In this document: piece after piece, positions 11,701 through 23,072 of the stretch | Layout of the letters: every line of letters begins with the position of its first letter | How positions within the stretch are numbered: position 1 is the first letter of the stretch | DNA from: Marvania coccoides | Taxonomy: Eukaryota; Chlorophyta; Trebouxiophyceae; Chlorellales; Chlorellaceae | Length of the DNA stretch: 64,000 nt | Assembly (NCBI GenBank): GCA_963854735.1 | Contig: OY978099.1 | Coordinates: forward strand, 1,550,001 to 1,614,000 | Direction: 5' to 3' | Notes under the pieces: generated by a model | What the model saw: the letters and a program-made list of their open reading frames with translations, nothing else | The model's database searches: none | What the model was told of the DNA's origin: nothing | Position numbers and translations under genes: made by a program

Positions 11701-14700
11701 TGACTGTGCTTCACACCAAAACCCGCCCGAAGAAAATCGAAGTTGTGGGCTCAGACGGGCGGCGGTACTGCTTTCTGGTGAAGGGGCGTGAAGATCTGCG
11801 GGTGGATGCCAACGTGGCGCGCTTTTTGCACGCCGCCACCGCTGCACTGCGGGCCAGCAGGCGGCGGGAGGGTGACAGCGGTGGTGTAGGAGCAGGAGCG
11901 CTGCCGCTGGTTGTGGTGCCTGTGGCAGCTCGAGCGGGTCTGGTGGGATGGGTCGACGACGCGGTGCCACTGTACGAGATGTGCGCTGCCCACGAGGACC
12001 ACCGCCGGCAGCGGGCCATCTGGCTGGCGGCTTCCCGTCCGGTGCCGCCACCGACGCAGCCCTCCGGCCCACCCATGACCAAAACGCAGAAGAAAAAGCT
12101 GAAGAAAGCGGGGAAGGAAAGGAAACAGGAGGTGGCGGTGGCAGAGGCGGCGCCTGTGCGCCCTGTAGACCAGTTTCGCACCAAGCTGCAGGCTGCAGGC
12201 GTCAACCTCGCATCTTCTCGGTCTTCTTGGCCTGCGGAGGTGTTGCGATCGGTTTACCTCGAGCTGGCCGCCGCTGCCCCCTCCCGAATGATAGCGGTGG
12301 AGCTGGTGGTGGGCGCTGCCGGCGCGCACGACTGGTGGCTGCGGCAGCGCTCGTTCTCGCGGTCCACCGCCGTGATGAGCATGCTGGGATACTTTTTGGG
12401 GCTGGGAGACCGCCATCTAGACAACATTTTGTGGCGCTCTGCGTCTGCCGACGTTGTTCACGTTGATTTTGGCGTTCTTTTCGACCGGGGAGCGCAGTTG
12501 GCGGCGCCTGAGATTGTGCCCTTCCGCCTCACGCAGTCCATCGCCACGGGGCTGGGCCCAGCTGGAGCGGACGGTGCGTTCAGAGGGTGGGCGGAGATCA
12601 CGGTCGCGGCTGTCCGTGCCAACGCTGCCTCGCTGTCGAGTTTGCTCTGCGCTGCGGTTGGCAATTCGCTGGTAGCCTGGGCGCCGGAGGGAGCCATTCG
12701 AGAGGCTAGAACTGCGGTCGAGCGGTGCGCATCGCTCGCGCACTTCCTTGGCAGCTCCAAAACTGAAGGTGGTACTGAGTCTCAAGATGCCGCCGCCGCC
12801 GCTGAATCTTCCGCCGCTGTTTTGCGTCAGTTCGAGTCGATTTTGCGCCCTTTCCAGTGTCTGTTTGCCAACGCCGCAGCTGGCGCAGTCGGTGTGGCCG
12901 CCCACTGCGCCCTCGTGGACCGCTGCACCGCCGCCATTGAGGCAGCTGCAAGCGGCGAAGCGGAGCTGGTAGAACGAGTCGCAGCAAGCGAAAGGGATGC
13001 GCGTCAGCTGTCCATGGAGCTTGTGGTGGCTGTCTCCGACGCTGCGGCTCTGGAGGCGGACTGCCGCGCCTGGCAGGACCGCCATTTGGCTGTTATCGAC
13101 AGTGCCGTCAATGGGCCGGCGCGCTCTGCGTTGGCGGAGGCTGTCGCTCGGTGGGACCCCCAGGCTGCTGAAATGCCGTTGGGGATGGTGCAGCCGTACG
13201 GCCCCAGGGGATCTACTCTGGTGGGGGTGGCGCTGGGGGTGAGACCGGCCACCGCGCCGCTGTCGCCTTCGGTGCTGCTCAAGGCTGCGACCGTGGATGA
13301 CGCAGGGGCAGCAGCAATGTACACGGTAAATTGAAAAGCTGTTTATATCTATATTTATCTTCAACCACTATTACTGAGTTTGGCTTGCATTTTTTTTGTT
13401 TGTGCAGCGTGCGGAAGCCATGCGGGCTGCGCTCCAGGCCCTGGAGCGGTACAGTACAGCTGTGGCGATACTAGGAGGGGCAGAGTACGTGCAAATGAGC
13501 CGGCACGCGGGCTGGCTGCCGGCACTTGCTGCCGCTGCCGCCAGCTGCCCTGGTGACTGCCCTCTCCCTAATGCTCCAGACTCCGAAAGAGAGGCGTCCC
13601 ATGCCGTGGTGGCATGGCGCGTGCTCAGAGCGCAGTCTTCTTGCAGCGCGGCTCTCTTGCAGAGCATGCGCAGCACGCAGAGCAGCTTGCGCTTGGAGCG
13701 CATCGACGTGGCCCTGATGGCTGGAGAAGCAAAAGAGCGCGCCATAGCAGCGGTAGCTACCTGCAAGCCGGCGCACCTCGCGCGCTCGCTGTCTCAGCTG
13801 TGCAGCAGCACTGCTGCCACGGCTGCAGCGCTTTCCTCCTCCCCCGCTGGGTCTGCTGTGCTTGATGGCATGCAGCAGCTGGTCCTGGGCTTAGCGACCA
13901 CCACCATCACCGCACGCGACGCTGTGCCGGGGGAAGCCGCCGCTGCGTGGCTGTCTGGCCCTGTGGTGTGGCTCTCTGCTGCGGTCCGTGCAGCGGACGC
14001 TGTGGGCAGTCTGGCTGCGGAGCTGCAGCTGCTGGCGCCCAGCTGCGCCGCGCTGCTGGAATCTACGCCTGACGCGGATGCGCTGGAGAGCGAGTTCGCG
14101 AAGCTGCGGGGCCTGATCGACGCTGCGTGTGGAGATGAAGACGATGAGGCAGACTATGAAGAAAGTGGAGCGGAGTTGAGCCTGCCTCCCGAAAAAAGCA
14201 GCGCCGAGGGCGTGGATTCCTTGGCTGGGCAGGTCATGAGCACGCTGCTGCAAATAGGGGGTCGTTGGCAGACGGTAGGCACGCTGCTGCAGTGTCTCAA
14301 TGCTGTTTTGTCGTCTGCCGGCAGCTTTGGCAGCGGGGCAACCGCTGCCTGCGCTGGGGGGCCTTCCACCGCGCGCCTGGTTGCATCGCTGAGTTGTGGG
14401 CCTGCGGGCGGGTGGAGGGTGGCGCAGCACTCCCAGGAGGCGCTGTTGTTGGGCGCTGCAGCGGTGGACCTTTGGAGCGCACTTTCAGCCGCTTGGAAGG
14501 GCGGCAAGGGTGATGCAAACGGGCAATGGCACGGGGTGAGCCACGCTTTAGCTTCCTCTGTGTCGTGGGAGGTCCAGCGGCTGCTGCTGCCGGCTCTGGA
14601 GGCTGAGCTGTCTGCCACCGCCATTGCCCTTGCTGGCGTTGCTGAGGAGCAGGCAAAGCAGCATGCGGCTGAGAAACAAGGAAATTTAGGGCATCAGGAA

Positions 14701-16769
14701 CTCGAGCCTTTCGATGGAGGAGGAGAGGGGGCGCCGCCTATGCTGCTGCCGGCATTTTTGGAGTTTGGCGGTGGCGAAGGTGACGACGACCTGTTTGGGG
14801 CGCTGGAGGAGGAGATTGGTGGTGAAGAAGCAGGATGGATGGGTGCTGAGCCCCATCGCCCCGCTTTCTCTACTGAAACGCTGGAGGAAAACGAGGAAGA
14901 AGGCGCAGAAACAGTCAACAGCGAAATTTCTGCCTACGCCGAGGCGGCTGGCGCTCTGGCGGCCATCGACGCCGTGCTGCACGTGGCGGAGCTCAGCGCG
15001 GTGCAGGCAGCGCAGCAGGCGCAGCACGCAGCGACTCAGCTGGCTGCCCACCAGTGGCGGCATGAGCCGGCACTCGCTTCCGGCCTTCAAGAGGCTGAAT
15101 CGGGGGCATTATTCGCTGACAGCGAGCAGGCGCAGGCGTCTGCGGAAGCCTCTTCAGCCACTGCGCTGGCCTTCCCTCGGCACGACGTCGTGTCTGCCAT
15201 GCGAACCGCCATTGCCGCCCTTGACGCTGCAGCAGCTGAGGTTGGCAGCTGGCGTCAGCTGGCGAGCCACACCCAGCACGAAGTAGCCTCAGACCTCGCA
15301 GCAGCAGCCCCTTATGTGGTTAGTTTCAAAGTTCAAGACTATTTCTGATGTATTTTTTGTTTATTATCTGATTTGAGAATTCCCACGACCACCCCGCCGC
15401 TTTTGCGCGATCTCCTTAGGGCACTCCCCCTAGGGCAGATCGAGATGCTTTTTATTTTTTTATTTCTGATTTCATTTCTCCTTGCTGGCGCAGTCTGCCA
15501 ATGTTCGAGCCTGCTTGGAGGCGGCGCAAGAGTGGGACATCACAGCAGAGCGCCACGCGCGCAATTTGGGAGGTACCCTGCGCGCTGTGCTCGACTTTGA
15601 GGCCTCTCGCGAGTTCACCGCTGTGGGCGGCAGCCGCCATGATGGCGCGCCAGAGTGGCTGTGGCCGCGGTACAGCGATGCCGTACAACGCGTGCACGTC
15701 ACGCGTGCTGCGCTGCTGGCCAGCCAGGGCGAGGCGGCAGCAGCAACCGGCGCGTTGGAAGGTCTTCGTCGCACCCGAGACGAGGCAGCGGCGGCGATGC
15801 GAGGAGCAGAGAAGGCGGGGGTGCAGTCCACCGCAGATCTGGGCCGCCACGCGCTGCCGCTGGTGAAGGCCACAAAGAAGCTGCCGTCAGGGCTGCATGA
15901 GCTGCATTCAGCTGTGGAGACGGCTGCTGCTGGCGTGGAAGCTCTAGTTCAGGTGCAGCGCCGGGCCGCCCGGCTGCAGCTGGCAGGTGCTGCAGAGGGC
16001 ACCGTCGCGGCAAAGGCTGCAGCATCTGCGACGGCCACTCTGGGTGTCGCGCTGCCAGCTCTGCGTGGTTTGCCTGCTGCGTTGTCCAAGCTGCAGCGGG
16101 GCGTGCAGACCGTGAGGAGGGACCTGCAGCAGGGCGGCAGGGGCGAAGCTGCTGCAAGAGAGCAAGCTGGTGGCGTGGTGACCGCTCTTCAGCCGGCCAT
16201 GGACCGCCTTACGGCCCTGGTAAGCTATTAATATTAATATAGCTCTATAAAAAAAAAAAAAAAAAAAAACGTTTTATGCTCTTGAGCTCAAGGCAATAAT
16301 TTCGTGCAATCTAATGTTTTTGCAGCTGGATGTGGCGGAAGAGGCAGCAGTGCAGTTGGAGCAGCTGCCCCAGTGCTTGGATGGCCTGCGTGCTGCCTGT
16401 GAAGCGGAGCTGAAGCGGCTGTGCTCTGAACACTGCTTCAACCCACAAGGATTCGCCACTGCGCCCTCTTCTGCCTCGCCAAAACAGCTGGCAGTGCCCA
16501 TCTCCGACCCCTCCCCGCACTTGTACCCTCCTCCTACCTCCCCACTGCAGCCCTCTTCGTCTTGCATTGCTCGGCAGGAGGCTTTCGCTCGCGAGGTGAT
16601 GCTGCGATTTGAGCGCAAAGTGAGCGGCACGGACGCGGGGCCTGGCGCCAAGGGCGGCGCTGCTGGTGCTGCGCTGGACGTGAAGCAGCAGGTGGAGTGG
16701 TTGGTGCGGGGGGCCAGCAGCGTTGACAATCTGTCGCGGATGTTTGAGGGGTGGATGCCGTGGGTGTGA
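5724..16769 (+). CDS. SMG1: SMG1 phosphatidylinositol 3-kinase-related kinase (3451 aa)
   Basis: Seven exons: 5724-8464, 8569-9553, 9636-10669, 10811-13325, 13408-15318, 15494-16219 and 16326-16769. They sum to 10356 bases with every phase matching. SMG1 phosphorylates UPF1 in nonsense-mediated mRNA decay. The first half is Ala-rich helical repeat sequence (HEAT/FAT type). The kinase domain lies at about residues 1860-2230: SWPAEVLRSVYLEL, the SRSTAVMSMLGY block, GLGDRHLDNIL (catalytic loop) and HVDFG (metal-binding motif). These are closer to SMG1 than to TOR, ATM or ATR. A long region follows, then a C-terminal FATC domain ending QVEWLVRG...FEGWMPWV. Length is close to animal SMG1 (about 3660). 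TGTAA, the usual green algal poly(A) signal, lies at 16810-16814. Intron 5 contains short element A. Confidence 0.93.
15375..15464 (+). mobile_element. Short interspersed element A, copy 2, inside SMG1 intron 5
   Basis: gagaattcccacgacc through ggcagatcgag is clearly related to 209-277. It is flanked by tctgattt at 15367-15374 and 15465-15472, an 8-base target-site duplication. The 3' part is T-rich. It lies wholly within the intron 15319-15493 and makes up about half of it, so this intron may have been lengthened by the insertion. Confidence 0.6.
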
Positions 16770-17511
16770 AGGGAGTATAGTTACATATTTTCTGCCCTAT
16801 AATAAACAGTGTAATGCGAGAGGGGACACAGCCATTATCAACAAAATGTACGAATATGTGGTAACAAATTGGCAAGACATTTGGTAAACACCAAACTAAG
16901 CATTAAAAAACGACGGTGAAGAAAAGAAAAGTAGAAATCATAATGATTGGGAGTAAAATTATTTGTATATTTTTGTTGAACAAAGTCGTTTAAACTTTTG
17001 AATTTTTTTTGTTTTCGTCATTGGCGAAAACCTAGGGAATACGAATTGAGAAAGAGGTGGTGTAATTATATAAAAGGGATTGGATATCAAAAGCTGGCTC
17101 TCAGTAACCCAGGAACTGGAGACGCGCATTCGTGATAAACGCGGACCATGCCCAAGGCCCCAGCTTCAGGATGAAGAAGTTAAGAAGAAAAATTATCAAT
17201 AGCTACTCATGCTAATGAGAATGCCTGCCACAGGAGCTGCACACACACAGAACTACATGCCGGCACTTCACGGAAAGAAAAAAAGAGTGAAAATTAGCTT
17301 GAGAGAAAAATGGCGAAGTTTGTAGAGTGAAAGAGCTCAATACATAATAAACAAGTACTAAATAACTAGACCATAAAAACGGGGGGAAACAGTGTTGGAT
17401 GTGTGCTTTAAGTTATATTGGAAGCAGACCCAACCGGAGTCCGACTTAAAAGCCGGTTGATGAACTCGCAGCAGGCAGCGTAGTCTTCCGAGAGGACGGG
17501 TTTACTTTTAT
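16770..17511. other. Convergent intergenic region after SMG1
   Basis: AT-rich. It holds the SMG1 3' end with TGTAA at 16810-16814, and a repeat C copy at 17416-17479. No gene is seen. Confidence 0.55.
17416..17479 (+). repeat. Dispersed repeat C, copy 1
   Basis: A run beginning tattggaagcagaccc, then ggagtccgact, gccggttg and tgaactcg, matches 19781-19840 in inverted orientation with scattered differences. Its first about 28 bases also match 19253-19280. It lies in the presumed 3' UTR of the 17.5 kb gene. Confidence 0.65.
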
Positions 17512-18215
17512 TCAACATTCCTTCAATATGGGCAGTGTGTAAGCCAGAAAATCAAACTCCTGCAATGAAAAACGATAACGAGCGTCATAAATATGGCATA
17601 CCATGCATATCCTCACACCATGCATCCTTGATTCAACGCTACTCACGTTGTTCAGCACCATGTCTCGCAGCTCGTGCATCAAAGGCGACGGGAGTTGCTC
17701 CGGCGGCGCATTAAACAGCATGCCACTCATGACATCCACAATTTGCTGCGTTAGCGGCGAAACAGCAATAGGATCAGAAGAAACGGATGCCTCAGAGAGC
17801 GGTCCTTTGACGTAAAACTGTACGCCAGAGCTCAAAGATGTGCACGACCCCGTATCTGCTGCCCGCCTGCACTCCAGACTGTGCCTTAAAACATCTTCCT
17901 CCAGTTCTTGGCTCGCCTTCTTCTTCTTCTTCTTTCTTGCCAATGCCAATCCGTCATTTTCAAGTAGGTGCGCCGAAGTTGCAAGTGAGGCAGACTCAGC
18001 TTCTTCTGAATGTTGGGCCGTGTCGTTTCCCTTTGTTGTCTGGCTCTGCGCCTGCTGGACATGCCGGTATCTGCGATGGCGGGGCAACTTGGAGGGTGGA
18101 AGACTGGTCTGAAGGGCGCCGTGGAGCCGCCGTTCTTTGTCTTGTTGCCGGACGTTCAGCATGTCATCGTTTGGGCCGTCGGAAAGCCTCTGCGCCTCGC
18201 CGTTCGCTGATTTGC
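17512..18215 (-). CDS. Unknown protein, paralog 1 of a local pair (5' exon not resolved)
   Basis: Supported exons are 18215-17647 (acceptor ttagcag, entering in phase 1) and 17559-17512, joined by a GT-AG intron. The first Met in the exon is at 18162, but the frame is open to the acceptor, so an upstream exon is likely. The protein is polar and basic with a Lys run (about residue 75). Its conserved C-terminus, MLFNAPPEQL...HELRDMVLNN followed across the intron by EFDFLAYTL, matches paralog 2 (20177-20945), including the intron position. SLPP followed by a basic Arg-rich stretch near the N-terminus is also shared. I recognise no family. It could be nuclear given the basic composition (inference). 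Confidence 0.6.
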
Positions 18216-19252
18216 CTGCTAAATTATAAATTTAATTTATGGACGTAACGAGCGATTATTGAGAGCTCTCCTTCTCGCACTACCACATCCATTTGATTTC
18301 TTACCTTATAGAGTATTTATTGAAGGGAAATGGCGCTTTAAAAAAAGACACCGTTGCCGAAATTCAAATCCCACCTTTCTCCGTTTCTATGACTCTCTGT
18401 TCAACTTAACATGTTTGCAAAAAACGTGGATATGTCATCTTCTCGATAATGCGATTTATGTGTTTGGTTTAAAAGGCCAGAAATGTGTACAGAAGGCCAA
18501 ATTGCGAAGAAAAAGAAAGGCAAATCAAAATGCTGTACCGAAAATAAAACGGCGTTTGCGCGATCCGCGTACATCCTCGGATTAATAGGAATAAATCCCC
18601 ACCTACCATTCTTCATAAGTTTGTTCTATGCTGATTATGCTCATGATGATTTATCTGATGGGAAAGTTTTATAATTTTGATGCATCGATGAAATGAAGGC
18701 CACTTCCGGCGAGCTTACTCCTCGGGCAGGCAGCACGGTTGCGGGGATGTCGAGCTAGTGCGTACCTCGTAGGGACGGGAGGAAACCATGCAGGCAGAGC
18801 CTCAAGGGAGCTCGAACGGCAGCAGGTCGGCTCTGGAAATTCCCAAGGGTGAACCGTTTCAGCATCCATATAAGCATGGCCGTCATGTGTAGCTTTTGCA
18901 CTGATGCCAACTGATTTGCTTCCACATCCTCAGCAACCATATTTTTCCGACCAATCCTTGAGAGGCCACACCAGAAAAATACCCAACTCCCACACATAAG
19001 AAAATGGCATTCCAGCGTGGTTATAGCCCCAAGGGTGGAGCGTTTGCACATACGTAATCATCATCATTTGCTCTGATTGCATTATGATAACCCCAACAAC
19101 CAAGTTAGTTGCCGAATGTGGCCTTAGCTATACCCGGTGGTACGTATAATCCACGTCCTGGCAGCCAATTACACTACCTATATCTTCACTAAACGGCACA
19201 TTTCCCCTCGTTTACCACGTGCTCCTTCACCGGCTCTCAACCCCGCCGCAGG

Positions 19253-19280
19253 TATTGGAAGCAAACCCGACCGGCAGGTT
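19253..19280 (+). repeat. Dispersed repeat C, partial copy
   Basis: tattggaagcaaacccgacc followed by ggcaggtt matches the first part of 17416-17479 and then diverges. Confidence 0.4.
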
Positions 19281-19780
19281 TTGGCTGGGTTTTTTTCATC
19301 TTCACGTTTTAGGCGTGGCACGGCGACTTTCGGGCCTCTTCGGGAGCGCCCACTCAGGAACCGGAAACAAAACCTGTAAACCTGCATTATGCTATGGTTT
19401 ATTGATAAATCGCCCCATTCAGTCATCCCCGTTGGGGTCTTTGTATTGTATAGTATTGTTTTGTTTTGTTTTACAGAGTTTGCCAACATTATGAGCTCTG
19501 GAGCGGACACTGCTGGCATGGCCACCATGAAGCCTGGCGGCACCGCTTATAATGCTGTCGTAGAATGGTATTTATACGAGATTATAATCGTTAACGTTGA
19601 TCAACAGATTGGCAAGATATTCGGAAAAGAAGTGCTGTGAAGAAATAGGGCAGTTGAAAGCCCAGTATTCATTTGTTTATATAAAAATGCCATATAGCTT
19701 TAATGTATAAAAAGCAGTAAAAACATATCTTGACTGCAACGAAGAAGAAAGCCAATAGCTACAAAAAGCAAAAATACGTT

Positions 19781-19840
19781 GCCTGCCGAGTTCAACAACC
19801 GGCGTTTGAGTCGGACTCCAGGTAGCTTTGCTTCTAATAG
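19781..19840 (-). repeat. Dispersed repeat C, inverted copy
   Basis: On the minus strand it reads ctattagaagcaaagc, then ggagtccgact, gccggttg and gaactcggcaggc, aligning over about 60 bases with 17416-17479. Confidence 0.65.
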
Positions 19841-19960
19841 TATTGTCATTTTTAGTAACTTCAAATGGAAAAAAAAGGGAAACCAACCCATTAAACCCAT
19901 TAAAACCCAAGGGAATCAATTATTTTAATTGTATCTTATTATACTACCGAGGTGGAAACG

Positions 19961-20003
19961 AAATTAATTATCCTCAGGTACACTGGGCATATGAAGAGAA
20001 AAA
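19961..20003 (+). mobile_element. Short element B copy
   Basis: aattaattatcctcagg then tacactgggcatatgaag and an A-rich tail align with 21608-21653. No clean target-site duplication was found. Confidence 0.55.
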
Positions 20004-20176
20004 TCCAAGCTATTTAATTGGGCAGAAACTGATTGATTGCAGCCAGAAGTCGCCGCCGCACAATGTTATAAATGTAATCTTGAAAGAAGCAAGTTGAGTG
20101 AATACTACCTATGGGAAACATATCCGCTTGATTATTATTATTATTAATCACACTTCGCAGCGTTTCTTCGTCGGTT

Positions 20177-20945
20177 TCAGCGAAGCGTCACTGTCAAAAA
20201 GTGAAATTCCTGCAAAAGAAAAGATGGAGCTGCGTAAAACCAGAACATACATACACATACATTACAGGTTTAAAGTAAGAAGAATAAATAACGCAAAGTA
20301 CAGGGGCACCAATATGGGGAGTGGGGGTGGGGATCCCTCATTTCCCATTAATACTGTTGAGTTACCATCGCAAATCTAACTATTCAGCTAACTCACGTTG
20401 CCAGAAAACACCATGTCTTGCAGCTCGCACAGTATGGTAGGTGACAGCTGCTCCGGCGGCACTTTAAACAGCATGGCGCTCAGGGCAGCGACGGCACGCA
20501 GCTGTGCAGGCGTGTTGGGGGTGACGTGGCATGAGGTCACAGATGGCTCGGGATCCCTCTCCTCGCCTGTCGGCCTTAGGCCACCACTCCAAGACGTGGC
20601 TGGTGGCGAATCTGCTGTGTCGTCGTACTGATACACCGCATCTCTCGCTTCTCTCTCTATCGTAGCTACCTTCGCCTCTGAACTTCTGTTCTTTTCTGAA
20701 AAGAACTCAGATGCGTCTTCTCCAAGGACAGTCGACGGGGAAGTCACACTGGAGGTAGCCCTGTTTTGCGGTTGCAGCGTGGTGGCCCTGCCCATCGCTG
20801 ATTGCGCTGTTCTACTTGTGTGCAACTTTCGCTGGCGCCTCTGCTGGCGCCGCAAAGACTTCTTGGCGAGGGGTGGAGGTAGGCTGGACTGGAAGCTGCT
20901 GGGAAGCCACTTCCGCTTTTCTTGCTGTTGAATGGCGTTCTTCAT
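20177..20945 (-). CDS. Unknown protein, paralog 2 of the local pair (about 193 aa)
   Basis: Exons are 20945-20397 and 20209-20177 with a GT-AG intron. The last exon encodes only EFHFLTVTLR. The C-terminal motif MLFKVPPEQL...CELQDMVFSGN, the intron in the same phase, and the EFxFL continuation match paralog 1 (17512-18215). The N-terminus reads QQQEKRKW then SLPP and an Arg/Gln/Lys-rich basic segment. The middle is Ser/Thr/Pro-rich and poorly conserved. An acceptor (ttcttccacag, ending near 20977) in frame upstream of the Met suggests another 5' exon. Function is unknown. Only the short C-terminal module looks constrained. Confidence 0.6.
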
Positions 20946-20977
20946 TCCATTCTCCGGAAAATACCCGACTGTCTGTG

Positions 20978-21663
20978 GAAGAAATATCTGACGTGAATAT
21001 TCTTTTGGCGATGCGGCGTATGCTCCTTTCAGTGTGTATCAGTTAATATGTCACCTTAAAAAAAAAATGTAGCTGCACTCGATGGGGCGTACACGATGAA
21101 CGCTGAAGCTGTTGTATTCGATTATTTCCAACAACGTCGTCCCGCTCCCCAGAGCATCAACTATAAATGTTTCAAACGTTAAGACGTACTCTTTTGTGGC
21201 AAAATACCTAAAAAACACTTTCGTTCTGCGAGAGATTTCAAATTTGGCAATAAGAGTCGTTGCCGTACCACAAAATAATTATGGTCGTTTACGCGCAGGG
21301 CGCGTGCTATTTAGTGCCTTTCCTCCTGATTTTTTGCCTTTCAGACTGCGAATCAGCAAACAATAATCCTAGAGAGGAGCACGATATACTTGATACATAT
21401 CCAGATACATCAATCACGAATCAAAATTGCGTCTAGGAGCCCTATAAATGGCCCAAGACATGTGTAGTATAGTCGTCGCAATATGCGACGCCACAATCTT
21501 ATTATTTTAAGATTGAGATTGAGGCATGCTCAGCTTGGGGGTAGTGACAGGCACCTACTGCTGCTGGGGTCCTCCCCCTGGGGACTCTTTGCTTTTCAAA
21601 AATAATACGAGCTTAAGTATCCTCGGTGTACACTGGGCATATGAAGAAAAAAACATGACGCCT
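20978..21663. other. Intergenic between paralog 2 and SEC62 3' end
   Basis: AT-rich. It holds an element B copy at 21608-21653, ten bases beyond the SEC62 stop. The first exon of paralog 2 may lie in its left part. No other gene is supported. Confidence 0.5.
21608..21653 (+). mobile_element. Short element B, best-preserved body
   Basis: CGAGCTTAAG, TATCCTCGGTG and TACACTGGGCATATGAAG are followed by a run of A. It serves as the reference for the copies at 951, 3281, 19961 and 45972. No clear target-site duplication was seen. It sits directly 3' of the SEC62 stop codon. Confidence 0.6.
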
Positions 21664-23072
21664 TTAAAGTTCGGATTTTGTTTCAGATGCCTCCGCCCCA
21701 GCTGCATTTGCGCTCCCCTCGTCTCCACCCGCCGCCCCAGCGGTGTCATTTGCCGCGTCCCTAGCAGCAGCAGCGGCCGCCTCGGCAGTAGCGTTGCCCT
21801 TAATGAGCTTTGTGTCGCCGTGAACGTTCAGCATCTCAAACAGCTCATCACGGTACCTGAAAGCGCTCTGCTTCACTTTGTCTGCAAGCATAAAGAGGGT
21901 TGAAAACGAAAGGGGTGGGAAACACAGAGTAAGCATTGCATCAAAATCAATATAAAAGATTAAACTTGACACTTTTCCCGCCGCAAATATTGGGCACCAC
22001 GCAACACACGTGGTTAAGAATATAATATACATATGAATAAAGGCTGGGTGGTAAACGTATATGGGTGCGCACCTGTGCCCGGGCTGTGCGCGTAGAGCAC
22101 GTAGACGATGCCAGCCAGCACTGCCCCTGTCCCCAACCTCGCCGCCAAGTGCTTCACCCACGCGCCGGTGCTGTCGTCCTTCAGCTCCGGCTCCTGCACC
22201 GCAATCAGCGGCGAGAACAGCTCCGACACGGGCTTGTCGTCCGCCAGCGCGTTGGGGAGGATCCAGACGGTGCGGCCGGTGGCAATCCAGCTGGCGGTCG
22301 CCACCACAGCGCGCAGCACCAGCAGGCCGATCATAACGATCAAGATACTCATCATGCCGTACACCACGCACATCTTCACGATGGGAGGCGCCACAGGGAA
22401 CAGGCAAACCAGCACTACGCCCACCGCTGCCAATGCTGACACAGCGTAAACCCAGGGAGAGGTAGGAGCCTCGAACCGCCACGCGTAAAAGTCCGCCTCC
22501 GAGAACGTGTTGGCATCTGCCCCCGTCACGGCCGCCACCTTCTTGGGGAACTTGATGAGCCGATCCTGGCCAGGCGGCGGTTTTTTAAACTTGCGATCGC
22601 ACCGCACCATGAACTGGCGCCGCAGCAGGAGGGAGCCCAGGTCGCGAGCGGCGTCCTCGGGCGACTTGGCTGCAAAGGCCAGAGGGATGCTTATTCAGAG
22701 GTGAGAAGCAAAGCAAAATTAACGAAGTGTCGGTGAAGGAAAAAAAGGGAGAAACAAATATATGGAAGGCAGGACGTCACTTTGGGGGTAGCTTTGGGAT
22801 GCGACACGACCCACCTTTCGCCATGGGAAGCTCGATGGAATCAACGTTGCTGCGCACCCACCGAACAAAGTCCTTGCCTCTGATGATGTCTAGCCGCTCG
22901 CCTTCCAAAACTGCGCTGCGTGCTTCGACCCCCGTTTTGGAGGCTCGCAGCGCCGTTGCAAAATCCAATAACAGCTTATCGGTCTGCGAGAGAGAAAAAT
23001 GGTGGTCAAAAAATGAAATGAAATGAATATTTAATATTCTGTTTGTTCTTCCTCAACACTTGCCTGCGACAT
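21664..23072 (-). CDS. SEC62: SEC62 translocon subunit (330 aa)
   Basis: Exons are 23072-23064 (ATG TCG CAG), 22983-22815, 22669-22073 and 21881-21664, summing to 993 bases in frame. The first intron would use a GC donor (CAG/GCAAGT). SEC62 partners SEC61/SEC63 in post-translational import into the ER. An N-terminal cytosolic domain (ERLDIIRGKDF) is followed by a region with FYAWRFE (about residue 122), two adjacent membrane helices (about 130-155 and 158-182) with the family LFPVAPP turn, and a WILPNAL motif. The C-terminal tail is Ala/Asp/Glu-rich and low complexity. The long exon 3 is certain, while the 9-base first exon is inferred from phase and a good ATG context. Divergent from the 23.4 kb gene. 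Confidence 0.85.

Larger units (their letters stand above)
18216..20176. other. AT-rich repeat-bearing region between the two paralogs
   Basis: Contains repeat C copies (19253-19280, 19781-19840) and an element B copy (19961-20003). The unresolved first exon of paralog 1 should lie just above 18216. A GC-richer stretch at about 19215-19385 and a short frame with a good acceptor (ttgttttacag before 19480, ending 19640) might be an exon pair, but no joined frame gives a convincing protein. Confidence 0.4.

Noticed and set aside
12417..13364. Long minus-strand frames opposite SMG1 and formin exons
   Set aside because: GC-rich exons produce long antisense frames. They lack motifs, and the sense frames are established domains.
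16440..16580. Possible extra intron in SMG1 exon 7 (Pro/Ser-rich stretch)
   Set aside because: There is a plausible acceptor but no suitable donor at the start of the stretch, and the frame stays open without splicing.
18755..19051. Minus-strand frame with two similar blocks (KRFTLG, KRSTLG)
   Set aside because: Similarity is weak and short, with no splice or family support.
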